64,000 nucleotides of DNA from the NCBI RefSeq assembly GCF_024679095.1, contig NC_066528.1, positions 19,935,665 through 19,999,664 on the forward strand, given 5' to 3'. Made by a program: the position numbers and the translations under genes. The stretch comes from Eriocheir sinensis. Taxonomy: Eukaryota > Arthropoda > Malacostraca > Decapoda > Varunidae. Positions 24,893-45,643 of this stretch are shown piece after piece; the first letter of the stretch is position 1; each line of letters opens with the position of its first letter. The notes beneath the pieces are model-generated. The model did no database searches. It saw only the letters and a program-made list of their open reading frames with translations, and was not told where the DNA came from.

Positions 24893-26871
24893 CTTCATTT
24901 TCCGCATACAGTCTCGTGTAATTTATATATAGGCCTCCTTCATTTCCTCCATTCAGTTCGTTTATTCATTGCATATAGCGTGTCTTCCCTTCTACGTACA
25001 ATTCCGTTTATTAATTTATATATAATGCTCTTTTTCATTTCTCCGTACAGTTCCGTTTATTAATTTATATATGATGGCGCCTTCATTTCTACGTACAGTT
25101 CCGTTTATTAATTTATATATGATGGCCGCCTTCAATTCTACCATCAGTTCCGTTTATTAATTTATATATAATGCTCTTTTTCATTTCTACGTACAGTTCC
25201 GTTTATTAATTTATATATGATGGCGCCTTCATTTCTACGTACAGTTCCGTTTATTAATTTATATATGATGGCCGCCTTCATTTCTTCGTACACTTCCGTT
25301 TATTAATTTATATATGATGGCCGCCTTCATTTCTCCGTACAATTCCTTTTATCAATTTATATATGATGGCCGCCTTCATTTCTCCGTACAATTCCTTTTA
25401 TCAATTTATATATGATGGCCGCCTTCATTTTACGTACAATTCCTTTTATCAATTTATATATGATGGCCGCCTTCATTTCTGCGTACAGTTCGGTTTATTA
25501 ATTTAAATATAATGGCCTCCTTCATTTCTACGTACAATTCCTTTTATCAATTTATATATGATGGCCGCCTTCATTTCTCCGTACACTCCGGTTTATTAAT
25601 TTAAATATAATGGCCGCCTTAATTTCTACGTACAATTCCTTTTATCAATTTATATATGATGGCCGCCTTCATTTCTACGTACAGTTCCGTTTATTAATTT
25701 ATATATAATGGCCGCCTTCATTTCTACGTACAATTCCTTTTATCAATTTATATATAATAATGGCCGCTTCATTTCTCAATTACAATTTATTAATTTATAT
25801 ATAAATCTTCATTTTACATTACAGCTCGGTTTATCAATTTATATACCAATGGCCTCCTTCACTTTCATTTCTGCTGTGCAATTCCGTTTATTAATTTATA
25901 TATAAGCTGGCCTCCTTCATTTCCTACTTAATTCACTTTTTGTATTTATATATGTTATGGCCGCTCTTTTCATTTCTCGTACATACATTCAGTTCGTTTA
26001 TTAATTTAAATATAATGCATACCTTCATTTCTGCAATACAATTTCCTTTTATTAATTTATATATAGTGGCCCTGCCTTCATTTCTGTCACCTGTACTAAA
26101 TTCCGTTTATTAATTTATAAGTAAATGGCCGCCTTCATTTCTACAATTCCGTTTATTAATTTATGTCTGTTAATTCATTTTTCTTGTACAATTCGTTTAT
26201 TAATTTATATATGATGTGCTGCTTCATTTCTCCGTAAAAATTCCGTTTATTAATTTATATATAATAGCGTCCTTCATACATTTTCTACGTGCTCCGTACA
26301 AGTTCTGTTTTATTAATTTATATATAATATGCCACTTCATTTCTACGTAAATTCCGTTTTTAATTTATATATATCTTTTCATTTCTACGTACGTTCTGTT
26401 CATACCTATATAATAGCCGCCTTTCATTTCTCCATAGAAATTCCATTTATTAATTTATATGCTGATGGCCGCCTTCATTTCTTACGTACCAATTCCGTTT
26501 ATTAGCGTTTATATGATGGCCGCCTTCATATCTACATTAAATTCACGTTTATTCTGTTCATTAATTTTATATATAGAAATGCAACTTTCTTATTCAATTC
26601 TACATTACAATTCGGCTGTTTTATTAATTTATATATAATGTTTATTTTCTTTTTCTCATTTGAATCAGATTTGATAATTTATATATAATGGCCTCTTCAT
26701 TTCTCTGATACAGTTCCGTTTATTAATTTAAATATATAATGGCCCTTAACCAAATTTTCTCCTTACAGGTCCGTTTATTAATTTAAATATAATAGACTCC
26801 TTCATTTCTCCGTACAGTTCCGTTTTGAAAATTATTTATAATGGCCTCCTTTATCATCTTGCCAAGTAAAG

Positions 26872-27518
<647 letters not shown>

Positions 27519-27520
27519 TG

Positions 27521-27570
<50 letters not shown>

Positions 27571-28183
27571 TCCATACAGTTCCGTTTATTAATTTATATA
27601 TGATGGCCTTCCCTTTTTCTACGTACAATTCCGTTTAATTTATATATAATGGCCTCCTTCATTTCTCTAAATTCCGTTTTAATTTATATATAATAGCCTC
27701 CTTGCTTCCTACAGTTCTGTTTATTAATTTATATATAATGGCCGCCTTCATTTCTCCGTACAGTTCGGTTTATTAATTTAAATATAATGGCCTCCTTCAC
27801 ATCTTTGTACAGTTCTGTTTATTAATTTAAATATAATGGCCTCCTTTATTTCTACGTAAAATTCCGTATATTAATTTATATATAATGCTCTTTTCTATTT
27901 ACGTAACAATTCTCATTGATTCCATTCATTAATTTATATGTAATGGCCTTAGCTTTCATTTCTTGTGCAGTTTCGTTTTATCAATTTAAATATAATAGCC
28001 TTCATTTCTCACGTACTAATTCCGTTTATTAGCAATTATTTATATTAATGGCCTTCCTTCATTTCTCACGTGCAGTTTCCGTTTATTAATTTATATATAA
28101 TGCCTCCTTCATATCTCATGTACAGTTCCGTTTATTGGTACATATATATATGCACCTCCTTCATATCTTTGTACATGCTATTC

Positions 28184-28230
<47 letters not shown>

Positions 28231-29486
28231 ATATGATGGCCGCCTTCATTTCTCCGTACATGCTGTTCTGTTTATTAATTTATATATAAGCTAGCCTCCT
28301 TCATTCTGCCGTACTGGTTCAAGTTTATTAATTTATATATAACCAGCTATTTCATTCTCTTTGTACAATTCCGTTTATTAATTTAAATATAATGGCCTCC
28401 TTCTTTGTACGTAGTTCATTATTAATTTAAATACCATGGCCTCCTTCATTTCTACAGTAAATTCAGTTTTATTAATTTATAAATAATGCATACTTCTTTC
28501 ATTTCTACATTGCAATTCTGTTTATTAATTTATATATAATGGCCTCTTTCATTTCTCCGTACAGTTTAGTTTATTAATTTATATATAATTGCCGCCTTCA
28601 TTTCTCCGTATAATTCCGTTTATTAATTTATATTTGATGGCCGCCTTCATTTCTTTGTACAGTTCCGTTTATTAATTTATATATGATGGCCGCCTTCATT
28701 TCTACGTACAGTTCCGTTTATTAATTTATATATAATGCTCTTTTCATTTCTGCGCCACAGTTCCGTTATTAATTTATATATGATGGAGCCTTCATTTCTA
28801 CATTACAGTTCGTTTATTAATTTATATATGATGGCCGCCTTCATTTTCTTTAAATACAGTTCGTTTATTAATTTATATATGATGGCGCCTTCATTTCTAC
28901 GTACAGTTCCGTTTATTAATTTTATATATGATGGCGCCTTCATTTTTTACACAGTTCCGTTTATTAATTTATATATGATGGCAAATCTTCATTTCTTCAT
29001 ACTGATTCCGTTTATTAATTTGCATATAATAGGCGCCTTCATTTCTGCATTACAATTCCATTTTATCAATTTATATGATGATTTGTACAATTCCTTTTAT
29101 TAATTTATATGATGGCCGCCTTCATTTCACGTACAATTCTGTTTGTTAATTTATATATAATGCTCTTTCATATCTCCATACAGTTCCGTGTATTAATTTT
29201 AAAAAAAAATGGCCTCACTTCATTTCTCCCGTGCAATTAGGTTTATTAATTTATATATATGAAGCCTCCCTTCATTTCCCCGTACCGATTGTTTATTTAT
29301 TTATTATATAATGGTCACTTTATTTCTCATTCCATTTATTAATTTAAATATAATGGCCTTAGCTAAATTTTTCCGAAACAAGTTCCGTTATTAATTTTAA
29401 ATATAATGGCCTCCTTCATTTCTCCGTACATTTCCTTTTTTAAAATTATTTATAATGGCCTCTTTTCATATCTTTTGTACAGTTCC

Positions 29487-29963
<477 letters not shown>

Positions 29964-30006
29964 ACAGTTATAAAAACATATACATTAATATTTATATATA
30001 TATATA

Positions 30007-30055
<49 letters not shown>

Positions 30056-30064
30056 TCCGTTTTT

Positions 30065-30132
<68 letters not shown>

Positions 30133-30153
30133 TATATATATAAATATAACTAT

Positions 30154-30211
<58 letters not shown>

Positions 30212-31464
30212 TTCCGTTTATTAATTTACATATGGTGGCCATGTTTTCCATACAGTTCGTTTATTAATTTATATATGATATCGCTTCATTTCTCCATTCA
30301 ATTCGTTTATTAATTTATATGTAATGATACATCTTCCTTCTACGTACAATTCCGTTTATTAATTTATATATAAATATCTTTTTTCATTTCTCCGTGCAGT
30401 TCCGTTTATTAATTTTATGTGCTTGCCTTCATTTCTCCGTTCAGTTCCGTTTATTAATTTATATAATTTCCTCTTTATTTCTCAGTACCAATTCCGTTTG
30501 ATAATTTTATATATAAGATGGCCTCCTTCATTTCTCCGTGATTCCGTTTATTAAATTTATATATGATGGCCAGCCGTCATTTCTCTGTACGGTTCAGTTT
30601 ATTAATTTAAATATTGGCCTCCTTCATATCTTTGCACAGTTCCGTTTATTAATTTATATATATAATGCTCCTTCAATTATTCTACGTACAATTCCGTTTT
30701 ATTAATTTATATATAATGCTCTTTTTCATTTCTCCGTACAATTCCGTTTATTAATTTATATGGTAGCGCCTTCATTTTCTGCAGCCACAATTCCGTTTAT
30801 TAGTATATATGATGGTCGCCTTCATTTTCCAATACAATTCCGTTTATTATTTTATATATAATGCTCTTTTCATTTCTACATGCAATTCAATTTATTAATT
30901 TATATATATATTGTCTTTTTCATTCTCCCGTAGTTCCGTTTATAAAGTTATATATAATAGCGCCTTCATTTCTGCAATACAATTCGTTTATTAATTTATA
31001 TATGATGGCACACCTTCATTTCTTCTAAATACACTTCCGTTTATTAATTTATATATATTGGCCGCCTTCATTTCTCGTACAATTCCTTTTATCAATTTAT
31101 ATATGATGGCGCCTTCATTTCTACAATACAATTCCGTTTATTGATTTATATGTAATGACTTCATTCTCTGTCCGTACAGTTGCGCTTATTAATTTATATA
31201 TGATGGCCGCCTTCATTTGTGCCTTTAATTCCATTTATTAATTTATATATGATGGCCTTGAATTCTACATACAACTCCGTTTAGTATTTGTATATAATGT
31301 CTTTTCATTTCTTCGTACACTTCCGTTTATTAATATAAATATAATGGACTCCTTCATTTCTCCCAATACACCAGTTCCGTTTTTTGAAAATTATTATTTA
31401 TAATGGCATATTCTTCATCTGAGATTTCTCCGTTCTAAATATGTAGTATATAACATATATATAA

Positions 31465-31502
<38 letters not shown>

Positions 31503-31571
31503 TATATATATATATATAATGGCCTCCTTCATTTCTCGTACTGTTTCGTTTTAAATTATTTATATTGGCCT

Positions 31572-32111
<540 letters not shown>

Positions 32112-32167
32112 TTTTATATTTATATATATATATATTTTAATATATATATATATATATAGATATATAT

Positions 32168-32204
<37 letters not shown>

Positions 32205-32223
32205 TCTCCATTACAGTTCCATT

Positions 32224-32255
<32 letters not shown>

Positions 32256-33816
32256 ATAATATATATTTATATATATATATATATCTATATATATATATAT
32301 ATATAATGAATTGGTATATATAATAGTGGCTTCATTTCTACGTATACCATTCATGTTTATTAATTTATATATAATTGCTCTTTTCATTTCTATGCAATTC
32401 CGTTTTATTAATTTATAATTTCATTTTCTCCATACAGTTTAGTTTATTAATTTATATATAGTACCCTTTTCATTTCTCCCGTACAATTCTAGTTTATTAA
32501 TTTATATATAATGGCCGGCCTTCATTTCTTCCCCGTACGTTCCGTTTTAATTAGTATTTATATAATGCTCATTCATTTCTACATACCAATTCCGTTTATT
32601 AATTTAAATATATTAATACGTCCTTCTTACTACTCGTACAGTTCAAGTTTATGTTATATATAATAGCCTGCTTCATTTTCCTCCATACAGTTCCATTTAT
32701 TAATTTATATATAATATGCCTATCTTCATTTCTCCGGCTACAGTTCCGTTTATTAATTTAAATATAATGGCATCAACTTGTATATGTACAATTTTTATTA
32801 ATTTATATATAATAGCACTCCTTTATTTCCCCTTACAGTTCTGTTTATTGGTATATAACCTAATGCCTTCATTTCTCCGTACGATTTGTTTATTAATTTA
32901 AATATATGGCATCGCTTCATATATTTTATATAATGGCTCTCTCCTTTATTTCCGTACAGATTTCTCGTTTATTAATTTATATATAATGGCACTCCTTTAT
33001 TTCCCTTACAGTTCTGTTTATTAATTTATATATAATGGCCGCTAATTGCCTTCATTTCTCCACGTACAGTTCCGTTTATTAATTTAAATATATAATGGCC
33101 TCCTTCATATCTTTGTACAGTTCGTTTATTAATTTTTAAATATAATGGCCTCCTTCATTTTATTTGTAAAGAAGTTCCGTTTATTAATTTATATATAATA
33201 TTAGCCTACTTCATTTCTACGTAAAAATTCGTTTATTAATTTATATATACAATGGCCTCTTTTTCATTTCTGCGTACAGTTTCCGTTTATTGGTATATAT
33301 GATGGCAGCTTCATTTTCTACGTACAGTTCCGTTTATTATTAATTTATATATGATGGCCGCTTTTCATTTTCTCATCTGAGTTCGTTTATTAATTTATAT
33401 ATGATGGCTGCCTTCATTTCTCAGTACAGTTTCGTTTTTTAATTTATATATGATGGCCGCCTTCATTTCTGCGTACAATTCCGTTAATTAATTTATATAT
33501 GATGGCCGCCTTCATTTCTACGTACAGCTCCGTTTAATAATTTATATAATACTCTTTCTTTTCTCCGTATTTCATCCGTTTTATTATATTTATATATAAT
33601 AGCCTGTTTCATTTTCTCCGTATGATTCGTTTATTAATTTAAATATATTAGCATCCTTCATTTCAATACCATTCGTTTATTAATTTAAATATAATAGACT
33701 CCTTCATTTTCTTAATGAATATTCATTTCTCCGTTTTTGAAAATTATTTATAATTTATCATGCCTCCTTCATATCTTTGTATAGTTCGTATATATATATA
33801 TATATATATGGCCTGC

Positions 33817-33862
<46 letters not shown>

Positions 33863-33866
33863 CGCC

Positions 33867-33964
<98 letters not shown>

Positions 33965-33980
33965 CTCCTTCATATATATA

Positions 33981-34582
<602 letters not shown>

Positions 34583-35842
34583 GTTTATATATAATGGCCG
34601 CCTTCCTTTATATACAATTCCGTTTATTAATTTATAAATAATGCTCTTTTCATTTCTCCGTATGCAGTTCGTTTTTATTAATTTATATATAATGGATTCC
34701 TTCATTTCTTTTGTACAGTTCCGTTTATTTGATTTAAATATAATGGCTCATTAGATCTTTGCATGCAATTCCGTTTATTAATTTATATATAATGGCAAGC
34801 CTCCTTCATTTCTACGGCCTGAGTTCCGTTTATGAATTTTATATAATGCTCTTTGTCATTTCTCTGTACAGTTCCGTTTATTAATTTATATATAATGGCC
34901 TCCTTCATTTGTCCGTACAGTTCTGTTTCTTAATTTAAATACAATGGCCTCCTTCATATCTTTGTACAGTTCCGATCATTAATTTATATATAATGGTCTC
35001 CTTCATTTCTACGTACAATTCGTTATAATTTTATATAATGCTCTTTGTCATTTTCTCTGTACAGTTCCATTTATTAATTTTACATATATTTATATAATGG
35101 CCGCCTTCATTTCTCCGTACATTTCTGTTTATTAATTTAAATATAATGGCCTCATTCATATCTTTGTACAGTTCCGTTTATTAATTAATATATAATGGCC
35201 TCCTTCATTTTGACGTAAAATTCCGTTCATTAATTTATATATAATGCTCTTTTTCATTTCTACGTACAGTTCCGTTTATTAATTTATATATTATATCGCA
35301 TTCATTTCTACTAATAAAATTCCATTTATTGAATTTATATATATAATGCTCTTTTCATTTGTACAGTTCCGTTTATTAATTTATATATGATAGTCGCCTT
35401 CATTTCTACGTACAGTTCCGTTTATTAATTTTATATATATTATGCCTTCATTTCTCCGTACAATTCCGTTTATTAATTTAAATATGATTGCCCGCCTTCA
35501 TTTCTCATACAATTCCGTTTATTAATTTACCTGATAATGCCAACCTTCATTTTTCTGTGTACAGTTCAGTTTATTAATTTATATATGATGGTACCTTCAT
35601 TTCTACTGTACAATTATATTTATTAATTTATTTATAATGCTCTTTTTCTTTTCTCACGTACAGTTCTGTTTATTAATTTATATATATTAGCGTCCTTCAT
35701 TTCTCCGTACAGTTCCGTTTATTAATTTATATATAATGGCCTCTTCATTTCTCACTTACAGTTTCCGTTAATTAATTTTAAATATAATAGCTGCTTCATT
35801 TCTCCATACAGTTGCGTTTATTAATTTATATATATATATCTT

Positions 35843-36526
<684 letters not shown>

Positions 36527-37843
36527 CCGTTTATTAATTTATATATAATTTCTCCTTTATTTCAGTTCCGTTTATTAATTTTTCCGTTTATTATTCTCCG
36601 TACAGTTCCGTTTATTAATTTATATATAATAGCGCCTTCATTTCTAATGGCCGCCTTCATTTCATTTCTAGTTCCGTTTATTAATTTATATAATGGCCGC
36701 CTTCATACGTACAATTCCGTTTTATTAATTTTATATATAATGGCCTTTTCATTTCTCGTACAGTTCCGTTTAGTAATTTATATAATGCCTTCATTTCTCC
36801 GTACAGTTTTCGTTTATTAATTTATATATAATGGCTGCCTTCATTTCTTCGTACAGTTCGTTTATTAATTTAAATATAATGACCTCCTTCATATCTTTCC
36901 TTTGTTCCGTTTATTGATTTATATATAATAGCCTCCTTTATTTCTGCAATACTAATTCGTTATTAATTTATATATAATGCTCTTTTCATTTCTACAAGTT
37001 TCGTTTATTAATTTATATATAATGGCCTTTTATTTCTGCACTTACAGTTCGTTTATTAATTTATATATATTATCGCCTTCATTTTCTCCATACAGTTCCG
37101 TTTATTAATTTATATATAATGCCCTACTTCATATCTATGTTGAGTTCCGTTTATTAATTTATATATAATGCTAAACTTCATTTCCCCGTACAGTTCCGTT
37201 TATTAATTTAAATATAATGCTGTCTTTTCTTCTACATGTTCCGTTTATTAATTTATATATAATGCTCTTTCCATTTCTCGTACAGTTCCGTTTATTAATT
37301 TATATATAATGGCCTCTTCATTTACAGTTCCGTTTATTAATTTATATATAATGGCCTCCTTCATTTCTCCGTACAGTTTTCGCGTTTATTAATTTAAATA
37401 TAATGGCCTCTTCATTTCTTCGTACAGTTCCGTTTATTAATTTATATATAATGGCCTCCTTCATTTCTACGTACCAATTCCGTTTATTAATTTTATATAA
37501 TGGCCTCTTTTCATTTCTCGTACATTTCCGTTTATTAATTTATATATAATGGCCTCCTTCATTTTCTCGTACAGTTCGTTTATTAATTTTATATATACAG
37601 TTCCATTTTATTAATTTATATATAATGGTCTTCTTTATTTTCCGTACAGTTCGTTTATTAATTTATATATATGGCCTTATTTGCTTCATTTTTCAGTTCC
37701 GTTTATTAATTTATATATAATGGCCTCTTTCATTTGTACAGTTCCATTTATTAATTTAAATATAATGGCGTCCTTCATTTCTCCGTACAGTTCCGTTTTA
37801 AAGTATTTATAATGGCCTCTTTCATATCTTTTGTACAGTTCCG

Positions 37844-37935
<92 letters not shown>

Positions 37936-37938
<3 letters not shown>

Positions 37939-38218
37939 GACTAATTCTCCTATGTTTCATACAATCTCCTGTTTGTTTTGTAGTTGCATTTATTTTATAT
38001 AGACATTTATTTATTTTCATACTGCCCATTGTTTTTCGTCTTCTCGTCGCCAGCAGAGTTAATTTAGAAGGCCGTTACGATGATAAAGGCAGTTAAGAAA
38101 AAAACATATTCGACCTATGGTGTTATGGACATTAATAATTCTTGTCTGGACTGGAAGAAAAAACTCAAGTAAATCTTCGTTATGCGGGATTACGTTACGT
38201 ACGGTGAATTAAGTAATA
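37936..38218 (+). repeat. Spacer 9
   Basis: Starts AATGACTAATTCTCCTATG and lacks the GAAGC block, but is otherwise complete to GTACGGTGAATTAAGTAATA. AT tracts lie at 37847-37935 and 38216-38318. From 38340 to 38760 is a mosaic of AT tracts and monomer scraps. Confidence 0.92.
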
Positions 38219-38223
38219 TATAC

Positions 38224-38301
<78 letters not shown>

Positions 38302-38488
38302 ATATATATATATATTTCATTATTCATACAATTCGTTTATATATGATATATATACATATATATATATATGTGTATATGTGTGTGTATGTATGTATATATA
38401 TATGTGTGTAACTTCCAATATATATATATTCCGTATGTAATATATATATATATATATATGCTCGATTTCATATATATATACAGTTCCA

Positions 38489-38522
<34 letters not shown>

Positions 38523-38622
38523 AGTGTTATATATATTTATATATATATGCCTATATTCATTTCTCCGTACTGATTCCGTTTATTTTAAATGAATATATTC
38601 CTATATATATATATATATATCC

Positions 38623-38682
<60 letters not shown>

Positions 38683-38692
38683 ATATATATGC

Positions 38693-38756
<64 letters not shown>

Positions 38757-40052
38757 CGTTTATGAATATATATATAGCTCTTTCTCATTTTCCGTACAGT
38801 TCCGTTTATTAATTTATATATAATGGCCTCTTCTTTTCTGTACAATTCTGTTTATTAATTTATATATAATGCTCAACCTTCATTTCTCCGTACAGTTCCG
38901 TTTATTAATTTTATATATAATGGCCTCCCTTCATTTCTGCGTACAGTTCCGTTTATTAATTTATATATATAGTGGCCTCCTTCATTTCTTATACCAGTTC
39001 GTTTATTAATTTATATATAATGGCCTCCTTCATTTCTACGTACCAGTTCCGTTTATCAATTTATATATGATGGCCGCCTTCATTTCTACGTACAGTTCCG
39101 TTTATTAATTTATATATGATGTCCGCCTTCATTTCTCAGTACAGTTCAGTTTTATTAATTTATATATGATGGTTAACGTATCATAAAATGGCCGCCTTCA
39201 TTTTCTGAGTTCCGTTTATTGAATTTATATATTGGCCGCCTTCATTTCTACTTACAATTCCGTTTATTAATTTATATATGGCCGAGAAAAACTTCATTTC
39301 TCCGTACAGTTTCGTTTATTAATTTATATATGATGGCCGCCTTCATTTCTTCGTACAATTCCGTTTATTAATTTATATATGATGGCCGCCTTCATTTCTC
39401 CGTACAGTTCCGTTTATTAATTTATATATGATGGCCTTCATTTCTACGTACCAGTTCCGTTTATTCAATTCCGTTTATAATTATATATATGATGGCCGCC
39501 TTCATTTCTCGTACAATTCCGTTTATTAATTTATATGTATATGTCCTTCATTTCTCCGTACAGTTCCGTTTATTAATTTATATATAATGCCTCTTTTCAT
39601 TTCTACGTACAATTCCGTTTATTAATATATATATATGATGGCCGCCTTCATTTCTCCGTACAGTTCCGATTATCAATTTATATATGATAGCCTCCATTTC
39701 TCGTACAGTCTTTTATTAATTTATATATGATGTATAACTTCATTTCTACGTACAATTCCATTTATTAATTTATATATAATGGCCTCCTTCATTTCTCGTA
39801 CAGTTCCGTTTATTAATTTATATATAATACTCTCTTCATTTCTCCGTACAGTTCCGGTTATTAATTTAAATATAATAGCCCTTCATTTCTCGCACAATTC
39901 CATTTATTAATTTATATATAATGGTCTTTTCATTTCTGTACAGTTCCATTTATTAATTTATATATAATGGCCTCCTTCATTTCTCCGTACAGTTCCTTTA
40001 TTAATTATATATAATTCCTCCTTCATATCTATTTGATCATTTATATATTCCG

Positions 40053-40238
<186 letters not shown>

Positions 40239-40396
40239 AGTTACAATTCCGTTTATTAATTTATATATAATGGTCCTTCATTTCTTTATGCAGTTCATTT
40301 ATTAATTTATATATAATATGATTCATTTCTCCGTACAGTAAATTCGTTATATTAATTTCATATATAATATCTTATGTATATATATATATATATACG

Positions 40397-40462
<66 letters not shown>

Positions 40463-40463
40463 C

Positions 40464-40510
<47 letters not shown>

Positions 40511-41169
40511 ATGGCCGCCTTCATTTCTCCGTACTGTTTCGTTTATTAATTTAAATATACTGGCCTTCTTCATATCTTTGTACAGTTCCGTTTATTAATT
40601 TATATATATATTGCTCTCCTTCATTTCTACGTACAATTCCGTTTTATTAATTTATATATAATTCTCTTTTCATTTCTACAGTTCCGTTTATTAATTTATA
40701 TATAATGGCTGCCTCATTTCGTACAGTTTTTATTAATTTATATATAATGGCCTTCTTCATTTTTCCGTACAGTTCCGTTTATTAATTTATATATAATGGT
40801 CTTTCATTTTCCGTACAGTTCAGTTTATTAATTTATATATGATGGCTGCCTTCATTTCTTTGTACAGTTCGTTTATTAATTTATATATAATGCTTTCATT
40901 TTTCCGTATTGTTCCGTTTATTAATTTATATATGATGGCCCTTCATTTTCTCGTACATTTTTTATTAATTTATATATAATATATTTTATATAATGGCCTT
41001 TTTCATTTCTCGTACAGTTCCGTTTATTAATTTGTATAATGGCCTCCTTCATTTCTCCGTAAGTTCCGTTTATATATATTTATATAGACATTTAATATAT
41101 CATATACAGTTCCGTTATTAATATATATATAATGGCCTATTTATTTTTCCGTACAGTTCAGTTTAGTAA

Positions 41170-41440
<271 letters not shown>

Positions 41441-42507
41441 TATATAAATATATCATTTCTATATCTCCGTACAGTTCCGTTTATTAATTTATATATAATG
41501 CCTTCATTTCTTTATACAGTTCCGTTTATTAATTTATATGATGGCCTTGATAATTTTTTACAATTCTGTTTATTATTTTATATACAATGGCCGCCTTCAT
41601 TTCTCCGTTCAGTTCTGTTTATTAATTTATATATAATTCCTTTTTATTTCAGTACAGTTCCGTTTATTAATTTATATATAATGGCCTCTTCATTTTCCCG
41701 TACAGTTCCGCTTATTAATTTATATAATGGCCGCCTTCATTTCTCCGTACAGTTCCGTTTATTAATTTATATATGATGATTCCTTTATTTCTCCGTACAG
41801 TTCGTTTATTAATTTATATATAATGACCTTCATTTCTCCGTACAGTTCCATTTATTAATTTATATATAATGGCCGCCTTCATTTCTCCGTACAGAGTTCG
41901 TTTATTAATTTTACAAATATAAGGCCTTCTCTTCGTATTTTTGTACAGTTCGTTTATTTATTTGTATATAATGGCTCATAATTTTACGGCTTCTTCCGTT
42001 TATTAATTTATATATAATGCTCTTCATTTCTACGTACAATTCCGTTTATTAATTTATATATGATGGCCGCCTTCATTTCTCCGTACAGTTCCGGTTATTC
42101 AGTTATATATGATGACCGTCTTCATTTCTCCGTACAGTTCCGTTTATTAATTTATATATGATGGCCGCCTTCATTTCTTTGTCGTACAATTCCCTTTATT
42201 AATTTATATATGATGGCCGCCTTCATTTCTCTGTACAGTTCCGTTTATTAATTTATATATAATGCTCTTTTTCATTTCTCCGTACAGTTCCGTTTATTAA
42301 TTTATATAGAATGGCCTGGTTCATTTCTCCGTACAGTTCCATTTATTAATTTATATATAATGGTCTTCATTTCTCCGTACAGTTCCATTTATTAATTTAT
42401 ATATAATGGCCTCTTCATTTCTCCGTTCTGTTCCGTTTTTAAATTATTTATATTGGCCGTATATCTTTCATTTATCGTACAGTTCCGTTTTTTAAAATTA
42501 TAGTTCC

Positions 42508-43261
<754 letters not shown>

Positions 43262-43943
43262 TCCCGTTTATTAATTTATATATGATGGCCGACTTCATTT
43301 CTCCGTACAGTTCCGTTTATTAATTTATATATAATGACTGTCTTCCCTTCTACTTACAATTCCGTTTATTAATTTATATATACTGCTCTTTTTCATTTCT
43401 CCGTACAGTTCCGTTTATTAATTTATATATGATGGCCGCCTTCATATCTTTGTACAGTTCCGTTTATTAATTTATATATAATGTCTTCATGTATACTGTT
43501 TCGTTTATTAATATAAATATATGATGGCCGCCTTCATTTCTACGTATAATTCCGTTTATTAATTTATATATAATGCTCTTTTTCATTTCTGTACAGTTCC
43601 GTTTATTAATTTAAATATAATGGCCTCCTTCATTTCTCCGTACAGTTCCGTTTATTAATTTAAATATAATGGCCTCCTTCATTTCTCCGAACAGTTCCGT
43701 TTATTAATTTATATATAATGGCCGCCTTCATTTCCCCGTACAGTTCCATTTATTAATTTATATATAATGGTCTTCTTTATTTTTCCGTACAGTTCCATTT
43801 ATTAATTTATATATAATGGCCTGCTTCATTTATCCGTACAGTTCCGTTTATTAATTTAAATATAATGGCATCCTTCATTTCTCCGTACTGTTGCGTTTTT
43901 AAAATTATTTATAATGGCCTCCTTCATATCTTTGATTAGTTCC

Positions 43944-44105
<162 letters not shown>

Positions 44106-45133
44106 CAATCATTTCTCCATTCAGTTCCGTTTATTAATTTATATATAATGCCTTCCTTTCTACGTACAATTCCGTTTATTAATTTATATATAATGCTTTT
44201 CATTTCTCTGTACAGTTCCGTTTATTAATTTATATATAATGGCTTCCTTCATTTCTTGTACAGTTCTGTTTATTAATTTATATAATTATATTCTCCTATT
44301 TCTCCGTACAGTTCCGTTTATTTATTTATATATAATGGTCTCCTTTATTTCCCCGTACAGTTCCGTTTATTAATTTATATATAATGGCCGCCTTCATTTC
44401 TCCGTACAGTTCGGTTTATTAATTTAAATATAATGGCCTCCTTCCTATCTTTGTACAGTTCCGTTTATTATTTTATATATAATTGCCTCCTTCATTTCTA
44501 CGTACAATTCCGTTTATTAATTTATTTATAATTCTCTTCATTTCTCCGTACAGTTCCGTTTATTAATTTATATATAATGGCCCCCTTCATTTCTCCGTAT
44601 AGTTCCGTTCATTAATTTAAATATAATGGCCTCCATCATATTTTTGTACAGTTCCGTTTATTAATTTATACATAATGGCCTCCTTAATTTTTACGTAGTA
44701 TTCCGTTTATTAATTTATATATAATGCTTTTCTTGATTTCTACGTACAGTTCCGTTTATTAATTTATATATGATGGCCGCCTTCATTTCTCCGTACAGTT
44801 CCGTTTATTAATTTATATATAATGGCCGCCTTCATTTCTCCGTACAATTCCGTTTATTAATTTATATATGATGGCCGCCTTCATTTCTACGTACAGTTCC
44901 GTTTATAAATTTATATATAATGCTCTTTTTAATTTTCCGTATAGTTCAGTTTATTAATTTATATATGATGGCCGCTTCATTTCTCTGTACAGTTCCGTTT
45001 ATTAATTTATATATAATGCTCTTTTTAATTTCCCCGTACAGTTCCGTTTATTAATTTAAATATAATGGCGTCCTTCATTTCTCCGTACAGTTCCGTTTTA
45101 AATTATTTATAATGGCCTCTTTCATATCTTTGG

Positions 45134-45284
<151 letters not shown>

Positions 45285-45285
45285 A

Positions 45286-45455
45286 ACTCTCCTATTCTTT
45301 ATTTTGAAGTCCATATTTCCATGCAATCTCCTGTTTGTTTTGTAGATGCCTTTATTTATATAGACATTTAATTATTTTCATACTGCCCGTTGTGTTTCGT
45401 CCTCCGTCACAATTAATTTATAGGCCGTTACGATGATAAAAGACAGTTAAGAAAA
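45286..45455 (+). repeat. Spacer 12, 3'-truncated
   Basis: Normal start, then cut after GGCCGTTACGATGATAAAAG and ACAGTTAAGAAAA. It passes directly into an AT tract (about 45456-45650). The second half (GACGGTTATGG to GGTGAATTAAG) is missing. Confidence 0.88.
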
Positions 45456-45468
45456 TATCTATATATAC

Positions 45469-45643
<175 letters not shown>
